NCBI GenBank assembly: GCA_019217005.1
Contig: JAHBNG010000002.1
Location: 248,001-312,000, forward strand
Length of the DNA stretch: 64,000 nucleotides
Direction of reading: 5' to 3'
Source of the DNA: Chloroflexi bacterium TSY
GTDB taxonomy: Bacteria; Chloroflexota; Anaerolineae; Caldilineales; Caldilineaceae
Within the stretch, counting starts at the first letter, position 1. Every line of letters starts with the position of its first letter. The translations under genes and the position numbers were made by a program. Positions 1-9,335 of this stretch are shown in pieces. The notes beneath the pieces were generated by a model. It was not told where the DNA came from and made no database searches. It saw only the letters and a list, made by a program, of their open reading frames with translations.

Positions 1-191
1 TCAATTTTGCCCGTTCTTTTCGCTTTAACCAACTACAACCCTTCGTTCACCTGAATTCCACTCTTTATGAGACCGGCGTCAAACTCACTCAGAAAGAGAT
101 GGACCGTTTGGCACAACGCTTCCAACGTTTACCTGGTTTAGAAAAATGGTTTGTCCTTATTCCCCCTCTCCATTCTCTCGTTCGCGTATAA
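1..191 (+). pseudogene. C-terminal fragment of a transposase (possibly ISAzo13-like), cut by the window edge
   Basis: Frame 3 is open from the window edge to the stop at 189-191, about 62 residues. The segment LYETGVKLTQKEMDRLAQRF followed by a short tail ending in LVRV resembles the C-terminus of ISAzo13-type DDE transposases, which end in a TG(I/V)K(V/L)-plus-acidic block and a short beta-rich tail. Only the tail is visible, so the family call is a guess from one motif. Nothing recognisable follows before the next gene's stop at 225. Confidence 0.4.
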
Positions 192-1442
192 TTATTTTTT
201 TGGTTTAGCCTTATTGATTGTCTATTAGCCCGCCAATTGATCAATCAGTGCCTGCGTACTCTCCAACGTATCGTCAAAACTTTCTAGTTGGTATGGGATC
301 ATAAAGTTTCCTTTGAGGATATTTTGCCAGGTCAGATCGGTCTCCGCCAGAGCATCCTCCGCAGAGAGCGAGCCATCTAAGGCGCGGTTGAGTTGCAGAC
401 CATAGATGCCTTCTAGCGTGCTATAGGTTGGCATGGGCGGACGCACAACTTTGCCGTTGCCCTGACGCATAATCTTCAATTGGGTATCCAGATAGGGGTA
501 GATCTCCTGAAGCTCCGCATCTTCATAGTTGGAGACGCTCGCAAAGTCGCTAAATTGAAAATTGTAATCTGGTACCTGTCCCATCTTTTTCTGGGTCTCC
601 GCACTGGTCGCCCACTTGACATATTTCCAAGCATCATCTGCATGCGTGGTGGTGCTGGGAATCCCAAGACTCCAACCGCCAAGGCTCGTCACGTTTGGCA
701 CATCGTCCCATTGGGGAAGTAGCCCGACTCCCGTCGTCTCCTTGACAGTTGACAGCTCTCCACTCATATAGCCATTGTTCCAAACCAGATAGAAGTACGG
801 GGTCCACCAGAAGAACATCCCAATATCACCCTGAGAATAGCGGGTACCAGCATCAAACCAGACATAGTTGATGGCTTCGGCTGGTGACATCTCATAGAGC
901 GACTTATAGGCGTTCAGGGCCTCTACATTCTCGGGTGAATTGATCGTCGGCGTAAAATCCCAGGGTGCCTCGGGAAAGCTTTGGAACCAGCGTACGCCTC
1001 GACTCGCGGCAAGCTGGCTATACATGTGAACGACAGGGACAGGTTGCGCACCCACCATGACTGTCCCAAACATATCAGTATCCCCAAAGGTTGTGCCGTT
1101 GATCGCTCCCGCTATCTCCATATATTTCGCCCATGTCCAGCCCTCTGCATCCGCTTCATCGGTCGGTGGTGCATCCAGTCCCATCTCGTCAAACACATCA
1201 GTGCGATAGAGCGTTCCTTGACCATAGGCTGCAATGGGCAGCGTGACGATGTTGCCGCGCCAGGTATTGAGCGAGTAGAGTACCTCGGGGATAAAATCTT
1301 GAATGTCGGTATCTGCATCCGCAGCAATGAAATCGTCCAGCGCCATGATCCAGCCATTGTCCTTGTATTGGCCATTCCACATCTGATCCACCGTCACCAC
1401 ATCAGCATCCGATTTGCCGCTGACAAAGGCCGTAACCAGTCT

Positions 1443-1776
1443 CAGTAGATCCAAATTTGGCGTTTTTGGCTATTTTCAGTCGAGATTGCAGGGATTTTGG
1501 AGTCATTTATTCAGATTTCGGTAGGGTGGTTCAAAATTAGGTTTACACTTTTGATATATAGACAAAAATCTATATGAGACCGTTTTCTCTCTGAGAACCG
1601 GCGAAATCAGAGAATATAAACGTTCTTTCTGTTTCTAAAAGTGTAAACCTATCTATCCAGCTAAAATGAACCACCCCCAAATCTAACGCAAAAACTAGAT
1701 ATCGACCGGCAAATTTGTATTTATGTCAACTGTTTAGCCAGAATTCTCTCTCTAAACCTGAAATTTGGATCTACTG
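1443..1776. mobile_element. MITE family A, copy 1 (carries MITE B1 inside)
   Basis: The ends are a 16-bp perfect inverted repeat, CAGTAGATCCAAATTT and its complement, flanked by AGTCT on both sides. The sequence matches copy A2 (45834-46048) in the same orientation, except that about 37 bp in the middle of A2 are absent here and replaced by element B1. There is no coding capacity, so it must be moved by a transposase in trans. It splits the sugar-binding protein gene. Confidence 0.88.
1524..1677. mobile_element. MITE family B, copy 1, nested in A1
   Basis: About 154 bp with terminal repeats (G)GGGTGGTTC / GAACCACCCC, nearly identical to B2 at 6552-6706. Unlike B2 and B3 it has no 8-bp direct repeat, one terminal G is missing on the left, and about 37 bp of the host element are absent. 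It therefore arrived with a deletion, or was placed by recombination rather than clean transposition. Confidence 0.85.
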
Positions 1777-2205
1777 AGTCTGGCATTCAGGGCGTCATAA
1801 GAGAGGCTCTCAAAATTGACTGCGATACCTGTCTCTTCGGTGAAATCGGCATTGACCAGTTCCAAGGCAAACTGGAACGGATCGCCAACCACCAAGACAT
1901 TGAGGCTCTCTGCCGGTTGGCTAGGTGCAGATTCAGCCGGGGCAGGAACAGGTGGAACGCAAGCGACGAGTCCTGCTGCGGCGAGACTCAAGCCAGATGC
2001 TTTGAGAAAAGTACGACGAGAGAGTGTATGTCCTTGTAATTTCATGATGTTTCTCCAATTGTTGAGGTGCGATTGTATTGATAGCGCCGTAATAGGCTGT
2101 TGTGAGCGAATACCTCTTTTAATCCCTGTTCAATCCAACCAGATTGCCAATGATGCATTCGGTTTGGCTATGATAAGAAGACATGCTGACACTTGGCCTT
2201 CGAGA

Positions 2206-2472
2206 GAGCTGCGGAAAGTGTACACATCTACTCGTGAATACTTTCTCCTGCAATTAATACCGCTAGGCTGGCGGATTGCGGTCGATCTATATATCTCTGA
2301 AGAAGTGAGTTTGGGTCGAGCAGCAGAGACTGCTGGCTTGAATTATATCGTCTTCATGGAAAAATTGCGAAGTGCGGGAATCCAGCTAGTTGCCGGTGAA
2401 TCAACCACTGAATCCCAAAAAAGTGTAAGAAAGTCTCTGATTCATGCCGGCTTCAACCTCTCTCGAACTTAA
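2206..2472 (+). pseudogene. UPF0175-like antitoxin fragment
   Basis: The plus-strand frame reads LREL..., then a helical block with SLGRAAETAGL and a following FMEKLRSAGIQLV. This matches the pattern of UPF0175 proteins, small putative antitoxins with a basic helix and a (S/T)LG(R/K)AAELAG helix. The expected N-terminus and start codon are not evident, and the frame runs back antisense through the binding-protein gene. A PIN-toxin partner is not visible downstream. It is most simply a remnant. Confidence 0.35.
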
Positions 2473-2657
2473 TGGGTATGTTCCAGATACGAATGCCCTT
2501 TCATTGCTAGCCAAAGATGGACATCTGGCCCTCTGAATTCCGGGAATGGTACCACTCCTTTTGGGGATCGTACTGCGGGGTCGCCCGGTAGAGCATGGAG
2601 GTGACACATCGCAATAATTGGTTTTTGCACGCCAAATAGATCCTGGAGCCAACTCAT
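2469..2657 (-). pseudogene. BtpA/SgcQ-family N-terminal remnant, frameshifted
   Basis: The first 27 residues, MSWLQDLFGVQKPII then AMCHLHALPGDP, are typical of BtpA-family TIM-barrel proteins, related to photosystem I biogenesis protein BtpA and the SgcQ nucleosidase group. Around 2570-2582 the frame shifts: the expected continuation QYDPQK is found one base out. A stop follows and no further homology is visible, so about 220 residues of the barrel are missing. It is a decayed 5' end. Confidence 0.5.
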
Positions 2658-2710
2658 TTTTTATGACTCCCTGAATTGCGACTACAGCTCGCATTGACCA
2701 TTGAATCCAC

Positions 2711-3310
2711 TTACCGGTGTATCATGTCTTTATATGGAGTGTATGTATAGTATTTGGGATACGTATCGAGTCGGATATGTAACCAAGCCACACCCAAGCC
2801 CGATGTACTCAACCAAATGGGTCTCTCATGCAGCTGTTGTTCAATAGTCCTTCCCACAATTTGCCAGAGAGCATGCTTTTGGGAAGTAGGTGCTTTACGT
2901 ACAAAAGCCGCGATGTGGGGATATGCATCCATTGATGATTGTGGGCATGGTACAACAAGCCATGCATCTTTTCGAATATTCGGGAACGTCGCAATCTCTT
3001 GGTTTTTGTTCCCCTCTTTGAAATAGCTCTCAAATGCAGTCGGATTTGGTGCGAGCCCGGCGAGTTGTGGGCTATCAACAAGCACAAACTCAAAAGGTTT
3101 GGTAACAGTTATTTTGGTAACTGGAGGCACCTCCCAGAAATAGGCTGGATGGGGTACATTTTCTGGCTCTGAAAGAAAAAAGCGACGGAAACCCTCATCA
3201 TGTTGCCATTGCACCACTACATCTTTGTAGAGAAGCTTTTTCGTGTTATAGAAAAAAGAAAACTTGTGAATTTTGCCAGATTGGATGGATTCTACTTCGG
3301 ATTTCCACAT
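2711..3310 (-). CDS. Conserved hypothetical protein, 199 aa
   Basis: A soluble protein without signal peptide or membrane segment. It is rich in aromatic residues and Pro, with segments FRRFFLSEPE, FVLVDSPQLAGLAPN and a C-terminal block GLGVAWLHIRLDTYPKYY that looks like a conserved core. The overall pattern recalls small single-domain proteins of unknown function (possibly the DUF6940 group), but I cannot confirm that by eye. It starts 17 bp after the stop of the upstream phosphotransferase gene on the same strand, so the two may be co-transcribed. No function is proposed. Confidence 0.65.
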   Translation of the reverse strand: MWKSEVESIQSGKIHKFSFFYNTKKLLYKDVVVQWQHDEGFRRFFLSEPENVPHPAYFWEVPPVTKITVTKPFEFVLVDSPQLAGLAPNPTAFESYFKEGNKNQEIATFPNIRKDAWLVVPCPQSSMDAYPHIAAFVRKAPTSQKHALWQIVGRTIEQQLHERPIWLSTSGLGVAWLHIRLDTYPKYYTYTPYKDMIHR

Positions 3311-3326
3311 GTTTATCTATCCACTT

Positions 3327-4469
3327 TTACTGTAACAACGTCGATAATTCATCAGCAAGCTTTATCTGTTCTCTAATCAATCCTGACTGATAATCAACCA
3401 TCATATCAAATGACGTTCCAAATACGTTATCGGCCCACTCATCAGCATCAGGATCAATTGCAATGTTTAGGCCAACAGGGACCATTCCAAGGCCATATCG
3501 TAAAAGAGACGCGATCGTGTATCCCAAGCGTACGGTCTGCTCGTCTCCTGACCATCCTGCTTGGCGAAGACCAGCGAGATAACCAGTCAAGACAGCCGAA
3601 GTACGCAGCTCGATATCGCCAGGTTGCACCTGCGAATCTACATGAGCCCACAACAGGTTTGCCCATACCAATGGTGCCAGATCCTCTCCAATTGCGCCAA
3701 TGCCCACATAGGCCCAATCAAATGCGATGGTCTGCTGTTGGGACGTATCATTTGTATACAAGCGCAGGTTGTTGGGAAAAGCATCCATATGGCAGAGGGT
3801 ATGGGGCAGTTTATCAAGTATATTTAACCATTCAGTTTGCTGCAGCCAGATGTGTCGAAGCGTGCTCTGAATGCCAGCGGGGTAAAGTCGTTGTACAATC
3901 GGATGCCCTGCCAGTTCATTAAATCGTTCTATACCAGGTGCACGATCCAGCCACTTTTGGAGCCAATGTTTGCTGAGCCATGTTTGAGTTGGCACTGCTT
4001 TTCCTGTCAGATAACATCCATTGAACTCGCCTAAGTGCTGTGCAGCAGTTGTATAATCATCTAGTGACCACGATCCATTTGGCACCTGACCTAAGTCTTC
4101 CAACCAGATCCACGCTTGTGCGTCTGCCTGTATCGTCACGCCTAGACAACGTGGGGCTTTTAAGTGCCCCGATAACTCGTCCAACAGATCAGACTCATAG
4201 AGCAACGCTTCACGTTTCCAATAGTTCCATGTGGCTTCACCATCGCCACTGAGGGATCGGTCGAGTATTTTAACGATTAACGACCAGGATATGGAATGGT
4301 GTTGGGCGTCCGCTATGCCCCGAATTTGCCATATACCGAGCCCCTCGCCTGTTCCGCCATAGATGGTCCGGCAGGCCCATTCTGTGAGTGTCAGCTGAGA
4401 GTAGCCGGTTAGCTCGCAAACACGTTTGGTCAAGCTTTCGGGATCGATTGTGGGAGGAACCTTTTGCAT
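3327..4469 (-). CDS. APH-family phosphotransferase (kinase-fold), 380 aa
   Basis: The catalytic signature of aminoglycoside/choline-kinase-like phosphotransferases is clear: LCHMDAFPNNLRL supplies the Brenner-type His-x-Asp...Asn, and about 15 residues later FDWAYVGIGAIGEDLAPLV supplies the Mg-binding DWxxxGxGxxGxDL block. The N-lobe is weaker, as is usual in the family. Such proteins phosphorylate small molecules such as aminoglycosides, hydroxyalkyl amines or macrolides. The substrate cannot be read from sequence and resistance should not be assumed. It is cytoplasmic, upstream of the 199-aa hypothetical gene on the same strand, and starts at ATG 4469. Confidence 0.8.
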   Translation of the reverse strand: MQKVPPTIDPESLTKRVCELTGYSQLTLTEWACRTIYGGTGEGLGIWQIRGIADAQHHSISWSLIVKILDRSLSGDGEATWNYWKREALLYESDLLDELSGHLKAPRCLGVTIQADAQAWIWLEDLGQVPNGSWSLDDYTTAAQHLGEFNGCYLTGKAVPTQTWLSKHWLQKWLDRAPGIERFNELAGHPIVQRLYPAGIQSTLRHIWLQQTEWLNILDKLPHTLCHMDAFPNNLRLYTNDTSQQQTIAFDWAYVGIGAIGEDLAPLVWANLLWAHVDSQVQPGDIELRTSAVLTGYLAGLRQAGWSGDEQTVRLGYTIASLLRYGLGMVPVGLNIAIDPDADEWADNVFGTSFDMMVDYQSGLIREQIKLADELSTLLQ

Positions 4470-4527
4470 AATCTGTTACGAGTTTACAAGATGGGGTTGT
4501 GCTTTAAGCAGCTGTAAAAAATAACTC

Positions 4528-4567
4528 CGACATAGATTCTTCGTTTCACACGAGAAATCACATGTCG
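4528..4567. repeat. Dispersed short repeat K, copy 1
   Basis: ATAGATTCTTCGTTTCAC followed by an A/C-rich GAGAA block, enclosed by the 6-bp inverted repeat CGACAT / ATGTCG. An inverted relative lies at about 9214-9256 (GAGTGAAACGAAGAATCTAT). It resembles a dispersed 'GATTCTTCG...' palindromic sequence known from many bacterial genomes. Confidence 0.5.
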
Positions 4568-4570
4568 AAG

Positions 4571-4677
4571 TTAAGCTTTTCCAACAATTAAAATCCCTAA
4601 TTTGATATGGAAAGCTCAAGCCATTTCAGAGAAATCGACTTGGCATATTCGGAGTTTATTTCTCTGGAATGGCCTTA
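4571..4677. repeat. Palindromic repeat family C, copy 1 (diverged)
   Basis: About 105 bp matching C2 (41105-41210) and C3 (53085-53190). It has the order A-B-A'-C-B'-C', in which A (GCTTTTCCA) is complementary to A', and C (GCCATTTCAGAGAAAT) to C'. B (AAATCCCTAATTTG, 4591-4604) should match B', but in this copy B' has decayed to CATATTCGGAGTTT. It lies in the gap between the kinase start and the TolB-like gene's 3' end. Confidence 0.8.
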
Positions 4678-4765
4678 TTTTCTTATATGTTCTAAATATG
4701 AACAAATAGCTTCAGCCGTTCATGATTGGCTGGTACTATACGATGTTGCCACTGTCATAAATTTG

Positions 4766-4831
4766 GAGGGTGTAAATGGACACCGCTCAGTCAGAGAATC
4801 GGTTGCATTTACACACTTTGGGACGCACTCC
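4766..4831. repeat. Palindromic repeat family E, copy 1 (one arm shortened)
   Basis: The right arm ATTTACACACTTTGGGACGC and the internal CTCAGTCAGAGA block match the other E copies. The left arm is reduced to GTGTAAAT. It ends 15 bp from the stop codon of the TolB-like gene at 4846. Confidence 0.75.
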
Positions 4832-4845
4832 CTAAATTTTTGTCG

Positions 4846-6405
4846 TTAAGGCGCGTCAGGTTGAGTGAGGCGGACAGTCTGGATGATTTTATCGAATGTC
4901 GGGCGCAGTTCATCCACTCGTTCCGGCATTACCATTGCGAAAGCCATGGCGCTAATCTCCGAATTTGAAATAGCGGCGATAAAGTAGTGCACGGGAGAAT
5001 CATCAATGGTTGACGTGACTAAATATTCGGCGATCAAGATGGAATGCTCTTCTTTATAAACAGTTTCTGTTTCGAGAGCAGAACCGCTTATGACGGGAAT
5101 TCTCTGAGCCACTTCATTGATGATTTGTCGAGGTTCTCCATACTCAACTGGCACGAACAGAATACCAAAACTCTTTGCCAGGGCACTCTGATCATCTTTG
5201 CGGAAGGTCTCAAAGTCGTCAGCGATCAAGATGGTTCCCATCTCGAGGTTGTCCGCTGCAAACCAGCCAAGGGGATGGTGCACCGAGATGCCCAACACCT
5301 TGCTGACAAAGACTTTGCCGACGAGATCAAAATCTGTCACTGGTTCAATAGAGGCGCTTTGCTGAGGAATGGGTGAGATTGGTAACAGTTCCCGCTTGTG
5401 GAGCCAGGATGGTTGGGAATCGCCAACACCCAAAAATCCTTCCAGGCGTCTAGCCCTATTCTCTCCGATGGTGATCCGATACAAGGTATGACCACCATTT
5501 CGAGTGGACGTAAAGATGATCTGTTTGCCGTCGGGTGACCAACTTCCGGCAAGATCATCGGCTGGACTTTGGGCGACGGGCGTTACGTTTGAACCATCTG
5601 CGTTCATGACAAAAATATCGGCTTGGCCATTGCGGTCCGATGTAAAAAGAAGTTGCGTACCATCGGGTGACCACTCCGGCTCATAATCTGACGCTGCATG
5701 ACTTGTGAGATTTTGGGCATCCGTTCCATCGGCATTCATCACATAAATCTCAGAATTGCCATCTCGATCTGACAGAAAAGCAATTTTCGAACCATTGGGT
5801 GACCAAACCGGCGCCATTTCTTCTGAGAGCGTCGCTGTAAGACGAATCACGTTGCTTCCATCAGAATTCATGACGTAAATATCATAGTAGAAATCGTCTC
5901 GATCTGAAATAAACCCAATTCGACCATCAGGCAACCAAGTGGGAGTCCAATCTGATGCAGGATCACTCGTGAGTCGGACGATCTCAGAACCATCTGGATT
6001 CATTGTATAAATTTCTGAATTACCATCTCTATCCGAGACAAACGCAATCTTTTCACCGTCAGGCGACCAGGCAGGCAGTAGATCGTTTGCCCTGCTATCT
6101 TTTGTAATGTTGATCCCATTGGAAGCATTTTGATCTGCGACGACTATATCCAAATCTTCATGACCAATCTGGAAAGACATAAATGCAATGGTACTTTCGG
6201 ATAAAGTGTCTGACAAGGGAAGTTCAGGCGCTTCTGTAGAAGGTGCCTCTGTGGCAGTAGCTTGAGCCTTGTCAGTAGGCGTTTGGTCTGTTGCTAGTTG
6301 CACTGTTGCTGTTGGAAGTGCAAGTTCAATGGGTAATGGTTGGCAGGCACCAACAAGCAGAGCCAATGGCAATAGTAGAATTGTGAAATAAGTAGAATGA
6401 TGCAT
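4846..6405 (-). CDS. TolB-like PD40 beta-propeller lipoprotein, about 519 aa
   Basis: A signal peptide with lipobox LVGAC is followed by a low-complexity Thr/Ala/Pro linker. Then come about six PD40 repeats of the form PxWSPDGxxIxFxSDRxGxxxIYxMNxDGS (for example [20 protein letters not shown]), which together predict a six-bladed TolB-type propeller. The last 170 residues form a separate domain beginning [10 protein letters not shown], resembling the PsbP/DcrB-like 'photosystem-associated' fold found behind lipoprotein propellers. I chose ATG 6405 because GAAGAGGTATTT precedes it and it places the signal peptide at the N-terminus; the longer reading to 6456 adds a non-signal leader. It probably sits on the outer face of the cytoplasmic membrane. 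Ligand unknown. Confidence 0.82.
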   Translation of the reverse strand: MHHSTYFTILLLPLALLVGACQPLPIELALPTATVQLATDQTPTDKAQATATEAPSTEAPELPLSDTLSESTIAFMSFQIGHEDLDIVVADQNASNGINITKDSRANDLLPAWSPDGEKIAFVSDRDGNSEIYTMNPDGSEIVRLTSDPASDWTPTWLPDGRIGFISDRDDFYYDIYVMNSDGSNVIRLTATLSEEMAPVWSPNGSKIAFLSDRDGNSEIYVMNADGTDAQNLTSHAASDYEPEWSPDGTQLLFTSDRNGQADIFVMNADGSNVTPVAQSPADDLAGSWSPDGKQIIFTSTRNGGHTLYRITIGENRARRLEGFLGVGDSQPSWLHKRELLPISPIPQQSASIEPVTDFDLVGKVFVSKVLGISVHHPLGWFAADNLEMGTILIADDFETFRKDDQSALAKSFGILFVPVEYGEPRQIINEVAQRIPVISGSALETETVYKEEHSILIAEYLVTSTIDDSPVHYFIAAISNSEISAMAFAMVMPERVDELRPTFDKIIQTVRLTQPDAP

Positions 6406-6551
6406 AAATACCTCTTCGAGTTTGGCAATACATACACATTTATTAATCCGTTGCATACTATTGGACGAAAAATCTGCTATGAAGTGATGATTGTATGCTC
6501 ATATTTATTTTAAATTTATCCGCTCGTGTGGTATATAAACGATGCCAACTG

Positions 6552-6706
6552 GGGGTGGTTCAAAATTAGGTTTACACTTTTGATATATAGACAAAAATCT
6601 ATATGAGACCGTTTTCTCTCTGAGAACCGGCGAAATCAGAGAATATAAACGTTCTTTCTGTTTCTAAAAGTGTAAACCTATCTATCCAGCTAAAATGAAC
6701 CACCCC
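6552..6706. mobile_element. MITE family B, copy 2, with 8-bp target duplication
   Basis: 155 bp with terminal repeats GGGGTGGTTC / GAACCACCCC and an exact 8-bp direct repeat GCCAACTG on each side (6544-6551, 6707-6714). It is nearly identical to B1. It lies between the divergent TolB-like and halogenase genes, about 125 bp upstream of the halogenase start, so it may have displaced their promoters. Confidence 0.92.
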
Positions 6707-6832
6707 GCCAACTGAACGATAAACGATTTAAGTAAACGAATGTGGGTTCAGAGGGACTCAACGTTCATATATGATAAATGTATCTCAACTCCTATCTTGG
6801 GTTTGAAATAAAGAGTGAACAAAGGGAATCAA

Positions 6833-8510
6833 ATGATGAACAACCAGAAATTCGATGTTGCAATTATCGGCTCCGGCATTGCGGGCTCGACACTTGGCAC
6901 GATTCTGGCGCGTCATGATCTGAATGTCATCATCTTCGAGGCCGATGACCATCCCCGTTTCTCGATTGGCGAATCGATGATTCTGGAAACGTCGGAGATG
7001 ATGCGCGCCACGGCTGAGTTATTTGACATTCCCGAGATCGCTTACTTTAGTTCTGAGAATTTCTTTGCATTTGCTGGGACGACACATGGTGTTAAACGCC
7101 ATTTTGGTTTTTTACATCATGAAGAAGGCAAACCCCATAACCCAGAGCATACATTACAGGCTGTTATCCCCAAAGAGCCCCATGGTCACGAATTGCATCT
7201 CCATCGTCAAGATACCGATTATTATATGATGATCTGCGCAATCAAACATGGTGCGACGGTACTGCAACGTACGATGATCGAGGATGTTGGTTTCCGCAGT
7301 GATGGTGTGGACATCAGATCCAAATCGGGTGCTGTCTATCAAGCTAATTATCTTGTGGATGCTGGCGGTTTTCGCTCGGTGCTAGCGCAGAAGTTTGACT
7401 TGCGTACTCACGATCAGATGACCAAGTCGCGCGCTATTTTTACACATGCAATTGACGTCCCGGCCTTTGACGACCGTACCTATGGACTACCTTTCTCAAT
7501 GAACGAAGGGACGCTGCATCACATCTTTGAGGGAGGGTGGCTTTGGGTAATACCATTCAACAATCATGCCAAATCAACCAACCCGCGGGTGAGTATTGGG
7601 CTCATGCTCGATCCGGAACGATACCCAGAGCAGAGCGATCTTACGCCTGAAGAAGAGTTCTTTCAGTTTCTTCAGCGCTTCCCCGCGATCGATGAACAGC
7701 TGAGGACGTTAAAATCCGTTCGGGGTTGGGTTCGTGCACCACGCATCCAATATGGTTCCAAGCAAATTGTCGGCGATCGCTGGGCGTTATTGGGTCATGC
7801 TGCTGGATTTGTCGATCCTCTCTACTCCAAAGGTTTGTATGTCTCCTTTGCCAGCCTTTTTGCCTTGGCCAATCAACTGCTTCACGCTGCCCAGACAGAC
7901 GATTACAGCCGGGAAGCATTTTTGCCCTATAGAGACAATGACTCATGCCTATCTACGTACCAACGATCGGCTTGTGGCCAATTCGTATAAATGTTGGGCG
8001 GACTATCGGTTGTGGCGCGTCTATTCGGTCTTGTGGCTATTGGGTGCATATACCGAACTGGTCAAGCTAAACAGTATGCGGGTCATGACGAATGGCAATC
8101 GTTCAGCCTATTATCATCAACTTCTCCAACTGTCGCTGGCTGGCGGTGGCTATCAGGGGTTTGCGGAGATTGCCGATCAGATCGATTGCATCATTGAGAA
8201 TATAGACCCACAAAACAATGCCGAGATTGTTCAAGCAGTCACTCAGATTGACTACATCTACAGAGAGATTAACTGGATCCCTCTACCCTTTCTCGATCTA
8301 TTGGATGGCAAGACCTATCTACCAAAAAACAAAATTCGGCTAGATCTCTTCAAGAAAGAGACAAATTTTATGCGCTCGGGCGAATACCGCCAACACTTCT
8401 TTGGCAATTACACTATGTGGTCACTCCTACCAGCTTTCGTGCGGGAGAAAGTAAAGTATAGTCCACAACGTCTGAACTGGCTGCAGCGGGCTCAAATGGG
8501 TACGTCGTAA
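6833..8510 (+). pseudogene. Flavin-dependent halogenase-like FAD monooxygenase, frameshifted
   Basis: The N-terminus [14 protein letters not shown] is the FAD-binding GxGxxG, followed by FSIGESM (the GES motif of halogenases). The diagnostic halogenase block WLWVIP (WxWxIP) lies about residue 240, and WALLGHAAGFVDPLYSKG closes the FAD site. The first frame stops at 7990. The C-terminal third (THAYLRTNDRLVANSYKCW onwards to 8510) continues one frame over, so a single-base indel lies between about 7925 and 7955. The joined protein would be about 560 residues, normal for tryptophan- or phenol-type halogenases. ATG 6833 is preferred over GTG 6815 because AAAGGGAA lies just upstream. No partner flavin reductase is adjacent. 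It is either a recent pseudogene or a sequencing error. Confidence 0.8.
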
Positions 8511-9335
8511 GCCGAGTTCGACCGATAGCCTCCCTTGGCTGACAAGGTCAATCCAATTTTGGCTCTTTGAGGTTATGTGGGGTAAACGTCGGATGGTTTG
8601 CTGGTTTGTTCACCAACTAACCAACTGACAATCACACAATTCCACAGACAACCCCAATTGTTAAGCTATTCATAGATTGATGTGATTGACTGAATTTCTC
8701 TCTTCGAACACCGTCAATTCTGTTCATCTGTGGACATTAATTCGGGGAAATCGTCTAAATCTTCTGACATTCCTCTTCGAATACCTTTGCTCTCTACAAA
8801 GCCCATCCTGATAGACTCCCTCCACGATAGACCTCCCACAACTTTAACAAAAGCATATATATCAAGCCCATACGAGAGAAGGCGAATCACATTGTGCGTA
8901 AGTCCTAACCATGTGTTCATATAGAGCTCAGTTTAATAATTGTCAACAGCTCCTAATAATTTTGTAAGAATTGTGTTATCAGACGGCAATCTTTTCCCAG
9001 TAAGATCGAATTATTCTCAAACACATCCATGTTGGAGAGCAGCCATCGTGAAATGTTTATAGCAATTACTGCTCCTCATCTGAAATCGACAAGAGTTTTC
9101 AGTAGATTTTGCCTTAGTGCTTATCCGAAAAGTTCTGTAACGATGGATTCTCACCCGAGAAGCTGGTCGGACTCACAACCACTTTTCGGATAGATTCTTG
9201 AAGAATGAACACTAAATAAGTTGTGCATGTCATTCTCGAGTGAAACGAAGAATCTATACTCAAGCTATTGAATTCCGATTCTGAAAAGAGTATCTTTTTG
9301 TCAGAAAAAGAGGGGCATCGGTCATTGCGAAGATA
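8511..9335. other. 825-bp intergenic stretch with repeats D1 and K2
   Basis: No convincing gene. A 68-codon minus-strand frame at 8714-8920 has no recognisable domain, and I do not call it. The right part holds palindromic element D1 (9122-9192) and an inverted copy of short repeat K (about 9214-9256). Nothing else structured is visible. Confidence 0.5.
9122..9192. repeat. Palindromic repeat family D, copy 1
   Basis: TATCCGAAAAG and its exact complement CTTTTCGGATA bound a 71-bp unit whose interior (GAGAAGCTGGTCGGACTCAC) is shared, inverted, with D3 at 41217-41287. Copy D2 is at 26282-26352, and a half-copy lies near 23769. Confidence 0.8.

Larger units (their letters stand above)
225..2045 (-). 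pseudogene. ABC transporter sugar-binding lipoprotein, disrupted by nested MITEs
   Basis: The N-terminal piece (2045 to 1782) has a twin-arginine-like start SRRTFLKASG and a lipobox ending VAC, then the mature N-terminus of a family 1 extracellular solute-binding protein. The C-terminal piece (1442 to 225) carries the rest, about 400 residues, including DADVVTVDQMW and the Trp-rich sugar-cleft segments. The two are separated by element A1 (1443-1776) with a 5-bp duplication AGTCT. Removing the element and one duplicate rejoins the frame as LNAR-LVTAF, so this was one gene of about 500 codons. It would bind a carbohydrate outside the membrane for an ABC importer. No permease or ATPase gene is adjacent. 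The protein is no longer made intact. Confidence 0.85.

Noticed and set aside
1816..2472. A 218-codon plus-strand open frame
   Set aside because: Its first half is antisense to the signal-peptide part of the sugar-binding protein. Only the last third, a UPF0175-like piece, has any recognisable pattern.
3327..4469. APH-family gene as an aminoglycoside-resistance gene
   Set aside because: The family is broad and the substrate-binding lobe shows no specific aminoglycoside signature. There is no co-localised resistance context.
8714..8920. A 68-codon minus-strand frame in the 8.5-9.3 kb gap
   Set aside because: No domain, no clear ribosome site and an isolated position. Could be chance.
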